DNA of 29,766 bases from CAYSCZ01 sp964429655 (GTDB lineage Bacteria; Bacteroidota; Bacteroidia; Cytophagales; Cyclobacteriaceae). The stretch covers positions 1-29,766 of the forward strand of contig CAYSCZ010000039.1 in NCBI GenBank assembly GCA_964429655.1, in the 5' to 3' direction. Below, piece by piece: positions 13,681 to 22,494 of this stretch. Every line of letters begins with the position of its first letter. Positions within the stretch are counted from its first letter, which is position 1. A program made the translations under genes and the position numbers. The notes under the pieces are model-generated. The model worked only from the letters and a program-made list of their open reading frames with translations. It was not told where the DNA came from and did no database searches.

Positions 13681-14361
13681 TTAATCAAATAATTCAATGA
13701 TAGGATTGCCATGAGCACCACCAGGCAACCTGATATTTAATAGCATGGATAGTGTGGGTGCAATATCGGTTATTTCAATTCTACCAACAGACCTTCCCTT
13801 AGGAATTTTCCAGCCATAAAAAACCAAAGGCACATGACTATTATAATTATAACCAGAGCCATGTGTGGTTCCTGCTCTTCTACTACTCGATATATACCCA
13901 GGGTGTAAGATATTTAATACATCACCAGATCTTTTGGGATGATACCCCAGTTGAAATTTTTTATTGTAACCATAGCTATAATTATTTATCTGCATATCCA
14001 GCGCTGATATGGAAAAGCTCACCTGTTCTAATCCCATCGATAATTGTGCTACCTTTCTTTGGACGGTGAAAAGATCCAGTCCGTTTTCAGAAATCAAGTC
14101 ATAATTTAGAACTAACTGGTCATTGCTTGCAGTCTCTATCCATTGGCCGCTGCCATTAAAACCATAATTCATTAACTGTTTAAAACCACCTTCCGCAAAT
14201 TTATCATAAAACCTTACGAGATACTCATAGCGCATTTGATCCACTACTATTCCCACAATTAATTTGGGTTTTGGTGTTGGATTTATTTGCGTTAGTCCAG
14301 AAAAACTGGAAATGACCAATATTAATATCAGACCTGGTCTCATCTGTTTTTTAATTTTCAT
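13681..14361 (-). pseudogene. PafA-type alkaline phosphatase with a large internal deletion
   Basis: The 226-codon frame is a fusion of the two ends of a PafA-like phosphatase, which is normally about 540 residues. Residues 1-69 give the signal peptide, KPKLIVGIVVDQMRYEYL with metal-ligand Asp41, and GGFKQLMNYGF. From residue 70 the sequence jumps to the C-terminal part: DQLVLNYDLISENGLDL, KRSGDVLNI, GTTHGSG with metal-ligand His167, and VPLVFYGWKIPKG. The last stretch, TDIAPTLSMLLNI, leads into the normal C-terminus. About 310 residues are gone, including the nucleophile Thr region (TGPGHAS type) and most zinc ligands, yet the frame is kept. It cannot be an active phosphatase. The junction is near 14148-14160. 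Confidence 0.85.
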
Positions 14362-14424
14362 TGATTAAGAATGTCAGTAATTTTAAACCGATTGCTGATT
14401 ATTTATGGTCTAAAATTATTGTAT

Positions 14425-17067
14425 TTATTCCTGATCAAATTCATGATATTTATAGATTATATCCGCAATTAATGCAGTCCAACCGGTTTGGTGGGCGGCA
14501 CCTAATCCTCTCCCGGTATCACCATGAAAGTATTCATAAAATAAAATAAGATCTTTAAAATGGGGATCATCCTGCATTTTCCTGGATTCACCATAAACGG
14601 GGCGATTTCCCTTTTCATCCAACCTGAATATATTCATAAGCCGTTCACACAATAATTTGATAATCTCCATGATGGTAAAGTGTTTACCACTGCCTGTAGG
14701 ATATTCTATCTTAAATTCATCCCCATAGTATCGCTTTATTTTTAATAAGGATTCCAAAATAAGATAATTTACAGGGAACCATATTGGCCCTCTCCAGTTG
14801 GAATTTCCACCAAAGAAAGAAGAATCAGATTCCCCCGGAGTGTATTCTACCTTAAGTTCTACATCTCCGGCTTGAAGCGTATATGGATTTTCTTTATGAA
14901 ACTTTGATAATGCCCTTATCCCAAAATCTGATAAAAACTCCTCGGGGTCGAGCATTTTTTGCAATATTTTCTTTGTCCGGTAACCCCTAAGTAATGAAAA
15001 TAAACGTCTTTCCCCTCCTCCGGGAATCTCCCACCGGTGTACCATAGCGGCCAATTTAGGGTTTTCTTTCCCATACTGTTCCAGGTAATTCCTAAACTCA
15101 TCTAACTCCTCGTATACCTCTGCCCTTAGTGTTTCAACCGCAAATAATGGGATTAAACCCACCAGCGAACGGATCTTCATTAATTGATTGGGCATATCCG
15201 AGGTGTGCATCACATCATAATAAAAATTATCCTCCGGATCCCATAAGTCAGTACCGGGACTACCATCTCTATTCATAGCGCCACTAATGATCAGGAAGTG
15301 GTCAAGAAATTTTTTAGCTGTGTCCTGATAAACAGGATACTTAACCGCCAGGTCAAGGGAAATTCTTAACATATTTAAAGCAAACATTGCCATCCACCCA
15401 GTACTATCTGCTTGTTCCAGTCTTGCATCCTCAACAACAGGGTCATTACGATCAAATACGCCAATGTTATCCAATCCAAGAAAACCTCCTTCAAAGACAT
15501 TATTACCGTCCTCATCCTTTCTGTTTACCCACCAGGTAAAGTTCAACAGCAGCTTGTGAAACGCTCTTTGTAAGAACTCATAGTCGCCATTGCCATTATT
15601 TCTTTTTTTGTCAATTTGAAAAACCCTCAGCACTGCCCAGGCATGTACCGGAGGATTAACATCACTAAAGTTCCATTCATAGGCTGGTATTTGGCCATTT
15701 GGATGAAGATATCGCTCACTTAAGAACAACAATAATTGTTCTTTGGCAAAGTCAGAATCAATCCTTGCGAAAGGGATGCAATGAAAGGCAAGGTCCCAGG
15801 CTGCATACCATGGATATTCCCATTTGTCCGGCATGGAGATGATGTCATGATTATAAAGGTGCATCCATTCTTTATTTCTGCCATACTTCCTGGACTCTGG
15901 TGGGGTTGGTCTTCCCGGATCACCAAGTATCCAGTTTTTGATGTTGTAGTAGTAGAATTGTTTACTCCACAGCAAACCGGCAAAAGCTTGTCGCTGTATG
16001 TTTTTCAGCTCATTGGTGGTTATTTTTTTCTGAAAATCCTCATAAAACTCATCGCATTCATTTTTCCTTTTTTTGAGAATATCATCAAAATCAATGAAAG
16101 GATAAGATAACTGTTCCTTAGAAAATCTGATCCTGACAGTAGCTTTTTCCCCGCCTCTGATCTTTAGTTTGTATAAACCAGCACCCTTCGTTCCTTTCTT
16201 TTCCGGGTTGATGGTGTCAAGGTGATTTATCACATAATTATGGAAGCCATCTTTTAAATACTCAGAGGCGTTATCTATGTTATACAACAATTGTAGGTTG
16301 CTTTCATTATTACAAAAGATAAGTTCTTCAACTTTAGCTTCTTCAAAATAGATGTTGTAGTTGCCCAGATGATGATGTCTGAGGGATATTTTGTGATTGC
16401 CCTCAGCTTTTAATTCAGGTATGAATTTATCCTTACCCGGTGCCCAGGTATTTCGAAACCAGATGGTGGGTAACACATGTATTTCAGCGGCTTTTTTATC
16501 CCTGTTGATTATTTCAGCCTGGAAAACGAAGTCTTCTGTTGTGTTTTTTGCATATTCTAAATAAATATCAAAATATTCATCCTTATCAAACAAACCGGTG
16601 TCTATAATTTCATATTCTGTTTCAGTCCGTTCCTTTTCTCTGTTTATTTTCACAAGATCGTTGTAGGGAAACTCATTCTGCGGATACTTGTAGAGCATTT
16701 TCATGTAGGCATGTGTGGGGGTGTTTTCAAGATAGTAATACAATTCTTTAACATCTTCCCCATGATTGCCCTCAAAGCCGGATAGTCCGAATAATCGCTC
16801 TTTTAAGATAGGGTCTTGGCCATTCCAGAACGCCCATGCAAAACATATCCTTTGATTTTCATCGGAGAAACCACCAATACCATCTTCTCCCCATCGGTAG
16901 GCTTTGCTTCTTGATTGGTCATGCGTTACACCATCCCATGCATTGGCGTGGTCTGTGTAGTCTTCCCTAACCGTTCCCCATTGCCTTTCAGACAGGTAGG
17001 GTCCCCACTTTTTCCAGTTGGTACTCCCTCTGCATTCTATTAGTCTTTGATTTTCAATATTCATCAA
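14425..17067 (-). CDS. GH63-like glucosidase (MGH1-type)
   Basis: An 880-residue (alpha/alpha)6-barrel glycosidase of the bacterial GH63/mannosylglycerate-hydrolase-like group. Diagnostic segments are the start ECRGSTNWKKWGPYLSERQW, EDGIGGFSDENQRICFAWAF, and in the catalytic half KWEYPWYAAWDLAFHCIPFA, GGFLGLDNIGVFDRN, EQADSTGWMAMFALNM and GGNSNWRGPIWFPVNYLI. No signal peptide is present, so it acts in the cytoplasm, probably releasing glucose from alpha-linked oligosaccharides or glucosyl-glycerate type solutes. Two ATGs are adjacent at 17067 and 17064; either may serve. It is the first gene of a minus-strand run with the PafA remnant, HAD and DUF4159 genes, and is divergent from guaA. The exact substrate is not readable. 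Confidence 0.85.
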   Translation of the reverse strand: MMNIENQRLIECRGSTNWKKWGPYLSERQWGTVREDYTDHANAWDGVTHDQSRSKAYRWGEDGIGGFSDENQRICFAWAFWNGQDPILKERLFGLSGFEGNHGEDVKELYYYLENTPTHAYMKMLYKYPQNEFPYNDLVKINREKERTETEYEIIDTGLFDKDEYFDIYLEYAKNTTEDFVFQAEIINRDKKAAEIHVLPTIWFRNTWAPGKDKFIPELKAEGNHKISLRHHHLGNYNIYFEEAKVEELIFCNNESNLQLLYNIDNASEYLKDGFHNYVINHLDTINPEKKGTKGAGLYKLKIRGGEKATVRIRFSKEQLSYPFIDFDDILKKRKNECDEFYEDFQKKITTNELKNIQRQAFAGLLWSKQFYYYNIKNWILGDPGRPTPPESRKYGRNKEWMHLYNHDIISMPDKWEYPWYAAWDLAFHCIPFARIDSDFAKEQLLLFLSERYLHPNGQIPAYEWNFSDVNPPVHAWAVLRVFQIDKKRNNGNGDYEFLQRAFHKLLLNFTWWVNRKDEDGNNVFEGGFLGLDNIGVFDRNDPVVEDARLEQADSTGWMAMFALNMLRISLDLAVKYPVYQDTAKKFLDHFLIISGAMNRDGSPGTDLWDPEDNFYYDVMHTSDMPNQLMKIRSLVGLIPLFAVETLRAEVYEELDEFRNYLEQYGKENPKLAAMVHRWEIPGGGERRLFSLLRGYRTKKILQKMLDPEEFLSDFGIRALSKFHKENPYTLQAGDVELKVEYTPGESDSSFFGGNSNWRGPIWFPVNYLILESLLKIKRYYGDEFKIEYPTGSGKHFTIMEIIKLLCERLMNIFRLDEKGNRPVYGESRKMQDDPHFKDLILFYEYFHGDTGRGLGAAHQTGWTALIADIIYKYHEFDQE

Positions 17068-17208
17068 TCCATAACTTCTAATGATAAAACCTGAATTTAT
17101 TCAAATTGTGTAGTTTAACAGAAATGTTAAAATAAAATTTACTCTATGATTTGAATGGATCTATTGTAATACCTTAATCTTGTAGTCGCAGCCTTTCATT
17201 TTAAATAC

Positions 17209-17216
17209 TATTTTTG
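17209..17216 (+). promoter_or_regulatory. -7 promoter element just before guaA
   Basis: TATTTTTG matches TAnnTTTG exactly but ends only 4 bp before the guaA ATG, so transcription would start at or just inside the start codon (leaderless message). A TTG at 17180-17182 is 26 bp upstream, slightly too far for a standard -33. It could also be coincidental. Confidence 0.3.
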
Positions 17217-17220
17217 TCCA

Positions 17221-18747
17221 ATGCTTGATAAGATTATCATTCTTGATTTTGGTTCTCAATATACTCAGTTGATTGCCAGAAGGATAAGGGAATTGGAGGT
17301 TTATTGTGAAATTTATCCATTTAATCAACTTCCTGAGCTCACGTCTGATGTTAAAGGTTTGATCTTATCGGGTAGTCCTTCCTCGGTTAGTGATGGTCAG
17401 GGGCCGTCTCTTGATGTAAATAGTTTTTTAGGAAAGGTTCCATCATTAGGGATTTGCTATGGCGCACAAATGATCGCTAAACAACTGGGAGGGGAGGTCT
17501 TGGCATCATCAATCAGGGAATATGGAAGAGCAGTCCTTGGAGAAACTTCTAAGTCTGATCTGTTGGTTGATGTTGATCCCGGATCTCACGTATGGATGTC
17601 TCATGGTGACACAATACTTAAAATACCGGAAAACTTTGAGGTCATTGCCAGTACGGAATCAGTGAAAATGGCTGCTTACCGAAATATTGAAAAGAAAGTA
17701 TATGGTCTGCAATTTCATCCGGAAGTTACCCATACGGATAAAGGTAAGGAATTATTAAGGAATTTTGTGATTGATATTTGCGGATGTGACCAAAAATGGA
17801 CGCCTGAATCTTACATTGAAAGTGCTATAAAAGATATTAAAGAAAAAATTGGCGATGGTCAGGTAGTCATGGGGTTATCGGGTGGTGTGGATTCCTCAGT
17901 AGCTGCTACTTTGATTCATCAGGCAACAGGTGGCCGGCTTCATTGCATTTTCGTTAATAATGGTCTTTTAAGAAAAAACGAATTTGATGAAGTGCTGGAA
18001 TCTTATAAGCACGCAGGGTTGAATGTAGAAGGTATAGATGCGAGCCAGAAATTTTACAAAGACTTGGAAGGCGTCGTTGATCCTGAGGAAAAGCGCAAAA
18101 TCATAGGACGTAATTTTATCCATGTATTTGAGGAGGAAGCAGAGAAAATTGAAAATGTCAAATGGCTTGGTCAGGGTACTATTTATCCTGATGTTATAGA
18201 ATCGGCTTCCGTTAATGGGCCATCAGTAACCATTAAGTCGCACCATAATGTTGGTGGCCTTCCCGATATTATGAAGCTGAAAGTCATAGAGCCACTTAAA
18301 AGCTTGTTTAAAGATGAGGTCAGAAAAGTTGGCAGGACACTTGGCCTGGAAGCGGTCATCATTGGTAGGCATCCTTTTCCTGGACCTGGTTTAGGCATAA
18401 GGATTTTAGGTGATGTAACTGAGGATAAAGTTAGGCTGCTTCAAGAGGTTGATGATATTTTTATACAAGGTTTGAAAAAAGAAGGATTATATGATAAGAT
18501 TTGGCAGGCTGGGGCAGTCTTGACGCCGCTTCAATCGGTGGGTGTTATGGGGGATGAGCGAACATATGAAAACCTTGTTGCACTTCGTGCTGTTACGAGC
18601 GTTGATGGAATGACTGCTGATTGGTATCGGCTGCCTTACGATTTTTTAAGCAATATCTCTAACAAAATCATAAATCAGGTGAAGGGCGTGAATAGAGTAG
18701 TTTATGATATTAGTTCAAAACCACCATCTACCATAGAATGGGAATGA
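17221..18747 (+). CDS. guaA: GMP synthase (glutamine-hydrolysing)
   Basis: The 508-residue enzyme converts XMP to GMP with ATP and glutamine, in de novo purine synthesis. The N-terminal class I amidotransferase domain shows LGICYGAQ with nucleophile Cys79 and the triad partners His166 and Glu168 in FHPEV. The ATP pyrophosphatase domain shows LSGGVDSSV (P-loop, 219-227), and the C-terminal dimerisation domain ends in the usual KPPSTIEWE. Length and start (MLDKIIILDFGSQYTQL) are standard. The stop overlaps the next gene, so it heads a guaA / TPR-binding-protein / hemL transcript. The identification is secure. Confidence 0.98.
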   Translation: MLDKIIILDFGSQYTQLIARRIRELEVYCEIYPFNQLPELTSDVKGLILSGSPSSVSDGQGPSLDVNSFLGKVPSLGICYGAQMIAKQLGGEVLASSIREYGRAVLGETSKSDLLVDVDPGSHVWMSHGDTILKIPENFEVIASTESVKMAAYRNIEKKVYGLQFHPEVTHTDKGKELLRNFVIDICGCDQKWTPESYIESAIKDIKEKIGDGQVVMGLSGGVDSSVAATLIHQATGGRLHCIFVNNGLLRKNEFDEVLESYKHAGLNVEGIDASQKFYKDLEGVVDPEEKRKIIGRNFIHVFEEEAEKIENVKWLGQGTIYPDVIESASVNGPSVTIKSHHNVGGLPDIMKLKVIEPLKSLFKDEVRKVGRTLGLEAVIIGRHPFPGPGLGIRILGDVTEDKVRLLQEVDDIFIQGLKKEGLYDKIWQAGAVLTPLQSVGVMGDERTYENLVALRAVTSVDGMTADWYRLPYDFLSNISNKIINQVKGVNRVVYDISSKPPSTIEWE

Positions 18748-20573
18748 GACTATTAATAATTATTTCAATACTTCTTTTTTTTGTAAATCCAATATCTGGA
18801 CAGGATTTCCAAACCAAATACTTGGCAGCAAAAACCAATCTTGAGAATGGTCAATATGCTGAGGCTATGAGAGGATTTAAACCACTCATATTAGAATCAC
18901 CCTATCATCCATTTGAGCGCTATGCCTCATTTTATTTCGGGCTATCAGCATTTAAAAATGGAACCCTGCAATCGGCTCGCGATATATGGAAACAAATAAT
19001 CGATAAATACCCTGACTGGGAAAACATTAATGAAGTAAAATATTGGTTATTTCTTTCCTATTTCAAGGAAGGAAATTTTGAGCAAGCTTTGGGATATTCA
19101 GCTTCCATACCCGAACAATATAAATCAGACCTTCAACAATTAAAGACTAAATATTTGGAGAATCTTGAAATAGAGATACTCGAAACACTCAATAATAAAT
19201 TTCCTTCCGACCGTTCTGTTGCTTTGGTTTATGCTAGAAGACTTTACGAAAATAATAAAGAAATTGACCTGGTTAACAGTTTGATTAAAGCTTACGATTT
19301 GGATGTAAGGGATGTTGGTTTGTTAGACTTTAGGAACATTAAAAAAGAATCATACAACATTGCCATAATGCTACCATTTTTATTTAATGGATTAAACAAC
19401 ACGTCATCCATTATTCGAAATAGTTTTATAAACCAGTTATATTTCGGAATGGCTATGGCACTTAATGACTTGAATGATGAGGGTATTGAAGTTAATGTTT
19501 ATCCATTTGATACGAAGCGCAGTGGTCAATCTACTGCTTCACTCATAGAAACTGAAAATTTCTCATCTGCAGACCTGATAGTTGGGCCACTATATTCTGA
19601 CCCATTCGATCGGGTAACGGATTATGCTGTTGAAGAAAAAGTAAATGTGATCAATCCTATTTCATCTAACCCCAAAATACTTGCCTCAGGTCCTTTTTCT
19701 TTTTTGTTTATGCCATCTTATGAGACACTGGCAAAAAGACTGGCAGAGTATGCGGATGATAACCTTGAGAATAGAACACTCATTGTGCTCACTACTGATG
19801 AAGAAAAAGACCTAAGTTTGGCAAGGGCATATTTAAAGTACATTAAAGATACTGACCTGGATTTGATTGCTTTCAAGAAAGTTGAACCACTGGAAGATGG
19901 TGAAGAAAATTTTGAGGTGATTGATTTTCTTGCACATCGAGAGGAGGTGGTTTTAACTAAAGCAGAAGCAGATTCCTTACGTGAGATGCCCGGAAGAATG
20001 GTGCGTACCCGTAAGAAATTATATGAAGAAATAGACGGAAAAAAGGTCGAAATCCAATATGCTGAGGGAACTAAAATACCGGAAGAGGCTTATGAATTAA
20101 GGCTGGAAATGAAGGAGGATAGCATAGGCCATATTTTTGTAGCTTCAGATAACCCATCTCTAGTGGCCGATGTAATTTCAGCAGTTGAGATTAGGGGCGA
20201 TTCTACCCAGATATTTGGGTTGGATGATTGGTTAAATTTTCAGAATGTAAACTATTTACAGTTGGAAAGACTTGGCGTTAAATTATTGGCCCCCCGTTTT
20301 TATGATGATGAAGCCGAAGCTTTTAATCAATTTGAAAATCGTTTTATTAAAAAATATCAAATGGCTCCTACCATTCAGGCAGTCATAGGCTATGAGTTGA
20401 TTTATTTAATGGGCAACCTTTTGAATGAATATGGAAAATATTTTCAAATAGAGCTTAGAGAGGATTACATACCCGGTAAATTTTTCTGGGGATATGATTT
20501 TTCAAACGCCAGGGATAATCAAATTGTACCTATAGTTGAATTCAAAGATGGGGAATTGATAAAAATCAATTGA
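18744..20573 (+). CDS. Secreted TPR plus periplasmic-binding-protein-like protein (LpoA-like layout)
   Basis: The product is 609 residues with a signal peptide (core LLIIISILLFFVNPI, cleavage near ISGQ). Residues about 22-140 hold TPR-like helical repeats (LENGQYAEAMRGFKPLI, AFKNGTLQSARDIWKQII, FKEGNFEQALGY). From about 205 a type I periplasmic-binding-protein fold follows: YNIAIMLPFLFNG, then FGMAMALNDLNDEGIEVNVY, ADLIVGPLYSDPF, and VIGYELIYLMGNLLNEYG near the end. This TPR plus PBP-I layout is that of LpoA, the outer-membrane activator of penicillin-binding protein 1A, but here there is no lipobox. The ATG at 18744 overlaps the guaA stop (ATGA) and is preferred over 18738. Ligand transport and cell-wall control are both possible; neither is proven. 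Confidence 0.75.
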   Translation: MRLLIIISILLFFVNPISGQDFQTKYLAAKTNLENGQYAEAMRGFKPLILESPYHPFERYASFYFGLSAFKNGTLQSARDIWKQIIDKYPDWENINEVKYWLFLSYFKEGNFEQALGYSASIPEQYKSDLQQLKTKYLENLEIEILETLNNKFPSDRSVALVYARRLYENNKEIDLVNSLIKAYDLDVRDVGLLDFRNIKKESYNIAIMLPFLFNGLNNTSSIIRNSFINQLYFGMAMALNDLNDEGIEVNVYPFDTKRSGQSTASLIETENFSSADLIVGPLYSDPFDRVTDYAVEEKVNVINPISSNPKILASGPFSFLFMPSYETLAKRLAEYADDNLENRTLIVLTTDEEKDLSLARAYLKYIKDTDLDLIAFKKVEPLEDGEENFEVIDFLAHREEVVLTKAEADSLREMPGRMVRTRKKLYEEIDGKKVEIQYAEGTKIPEEAYELRLEMKEDSIGHIFVASDNPSLVADVISAVEIRGDSTQIFGLDDWLNFQNVNYLQLERLGVKLLAPRFYDDEAEAFNQFENRFIKKYQMAPTIQAVIGYELIYLMGNLLNEYGKYFQIELREDYIPGKFFWGYDFSNARDNQIVPIVEFKDGELIKIN

Positions 20574-20575
20574 TA

Positions 20576-21865
20576 ATGCAAAAAGAAAAAAGCAAGGGTT
20601 TATACAAAGAAGCTTTAAATTTAATTCCAGGAGGTGTAAACTCACCGGTAAGGGCTTTCAGAGCAGTAGGAGGGGATCCTTTATTCATCAAGAAAGCAGA
20701 TAAATCAAAGATTTGGGATGAGGACGGAAATGAATACATAGAGTTAATCAATTCCTGGGGGCCAATGATTCTGGGTCACAATTATGCCCCGGTAAAAGCT
20801 GCTGTAAATGAAGCCATCGAGCATTCTTTGTCTTTTGGTGCTCCCTGTGCGTACGAGGTTCAAATTGCTTCACTGATTGTGGATATGGTTCCTTCGATAG
20901 AAAAAGTAAGGATGGTAAACTCAGGTACCGAGGCAGCAATGTCAGCAATAAGGCTGGCAAGAGGATATACCGGAAGAGATAAATTCATAAAATTTGAGGG
21001 GTGCTACCATGGACATGGAGACTCATTTTTAATAGCAGCCGGCAGTGGTGCAGTGACAATGGGTACACCAGATAGCCCAGGCGTAACAAAAGGGACCGCA
21101 AAAGATACGCTCCTGGCTGAATATAATAATTTGGATAGCGTTGAAGATTTAGTTAAAGCTAATCCGGGATCGATTGCAGCAATTATGCTTGAGCCCGTAG
21201 CTGGTAATATGGGATGTGTGCCACCAGAACCTGGTTTTTTGTCAGGCTTGAGGCAATTATGTGATCATTATTCAATTATCCTGATCTTCGATGAAGTGAT
21301 GACCGGATTCAGGTTGTCTAAAGGTGGTGCACAGGTCATCTATAACGTGATACCTGATATGACCGCCTTGGGTAAAATAATCGGAGGCGGAATGCCGGTA
21401 GGTGCTTACGGAGGCAAGGCTGAAATAATGGATTATGTTTCACCTGCGGGACCAGTTTATCAGGCAGGCACCCTTTCTGGAAACCCAATCGCCATGGCTG
21501 CCGGAATAGCAGTACTTAAGGAGTTGAACATGAATCCATCCATTTATGAAAAGATAGAATCCTCTTGCAGAGCGATAGCAAATGGATTCAAAGAAAACTT
21601 AAAAGCCTTGAACTTGAATTATACCATAAATCAGGTTGGATCTATGCTTACCTTATTTTTTACGGACCGTATTGTTTCAAATTTTCAAGATGCTAAATCA
21701 TCTGACCTTCAAATGTTTGGAAAATACTTTAATGCCATGCTTGATAGAGGGATTTATCTGGCTCCATCACAATTTGAGTCGCTATTCATTTCAGAAAGCA
21801 TCAATAATGATGATATACAACATATCGTAGAGGCTAATTTCGAAGCCCTTAAAGCGATCAGTTAG
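20576..21865 (+). CDS. hemL: Glutamate-1-semialdehyde 2,1-aminomutase
   Basis: The 429-residue PLP enzyme makes 5-aminolevulinate from glutamate-1-semialdehyde, the second C5-pathway step toward heme. Clear features are IPGGVNSPVRAF at the start, NSGTEAAMSAIRLARGYTGR, CYHGHGDS, FDEVMTGFR, and the PLP lysine in TALGKIIGGGMPVGA (Lys267 counted from this start). It is of normal length. The ATG at 20576 lies 2 bp after the previous stop; a TTG at 20570 in frame is a weaker alternative. It is last in the guaA transcript, and its stop faces the convergent LysE gene after 5 bp. Confidence 0.97.
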   Translation: MQKEKSKGLYKEALNLIPGGVNSPVRAFRAVGGDPLFIKKADKSKIWDEDGNEYIELINSWGPMILGHNYAPVKAAVNEAIEHSLSFGAPCAYEVQIASLIVDMVPSIEKVRMVNSGTEAAMSAIRLARGYTGRDKFIKFEGCYHGHGDSFLIAAGSGAVTMGTPDSPGVTKGTAKDTLLAEYNNLDSVEDLVKANPGSIAAIMLEPVAGNMGCVPPEPGFLSGLRQLCDHYSIILIFDEVMTGFRLSKGGAQVIYNVIPDMTALGKIIGGGMPVGAYGGKAEIMDYVSPAGPVYQAGTLSGNPIAMAAGIAVLKELNMNPSIYEKIESSCRAIANGFKENLKALNLNYTINQVGSMLTLFFTDRIVSNFQDAKSSDLQMFGKYFNAMLDRGIYLAPSQFESLFISESINNDDIQHIVEANFEALKAIS

Positions 21866-21870
21866 TTTAA

Positions 21871-22494
21871 TCATAGGATGTTTTTAAGAAAGTAGATCAA
21901 AAGCCTGATACCAAACCCAAAAAAAATCAATCCTACGATAATATTTACCCGCCTGAATAGCTTTACACTTATAAGGGTTTTGAGTCTGGTTGCTAAATAA
22001 GCTTTAAGTATATCCATACTCAAAACCAAAGCCAGAAGGCTTGTAAAAAAGTATTGTTTTTCTTGTGTACTGTAATCAAAATTTACAGAAATCATACCAA
22101 TGATACCCACCCAAAACACCAATAGTAAGGGGTTTAGCCCATTAAGAAGAAACCCTTTAAGCACATACTTGTATAGCTTACTCTCATCAACTTTGGCTAT
22201 TTCGTCTCTTTTAATTGTCACTTTTTTGAATATAGTATAAATGCCGTAAATGATTAAAACTGCGCCGCCAACCGCAGAGATATAACCATTAACCTGCTCA
22301 TTTTCAGTCACTGATGATACGCCTAATAAAGCAATAGAGACATACATTATGTCACTGATAGATATGCCTAACGCCAGGAACATGGCAGGTTTGAATCCAT
22401 TCTGCAAGCTTGTTTGGATTAGTGCAAAGAATGCTGGCCCTAGTGAGAAAATAAATAATAATCCAAATAATATGCCATGACCTATAGCAATCAT
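21871..22494 (-). CDS. LysE-family translocator
   Basis: A 207-residue inner-membrane protein with six hydrophobic segments, beginning GHGILFGLLFIFSLGPAFFA, the glycine/proline-rich first helix of the LysE/RhtB superfamily, followed by GFKPAMFLALGISISDIMYV. Members export amino acids or their derivatives. Its start codon overlaps the stop of the GH3 gene by 4 bp, so the two are translationally coupled. This suggests that the transporter handles the amino-acid partner or the amide product of the GH3 enzyme. The substrate is inferred only from context. Confidence 0.85.
   Translation of the reverse strand: MIAIGHGILFGLLFIFSLGPAFFALIQTSLQNGFKPAMFLALGISISDIMYVSIALLGVSSVTENEQVNGYISAVGGAVLIIYGIYTIFKKVTIKRDEIAKVDESKLYKYVLKGFLLNGLNPLLLVFWVGIIGMISVNFDYSTQEKQYFFTSLLALVLSMDILKAYLATRLKTLISVKLFRRVNIIVGLIFFGFGIRLLIYFLKNIL

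Noticed and set aside
15736..16110. A 124-codon plus-strand frame within the glucosidase gene
   Set aside because: It is antisense to conserved GH63 sequence and has no independent support.
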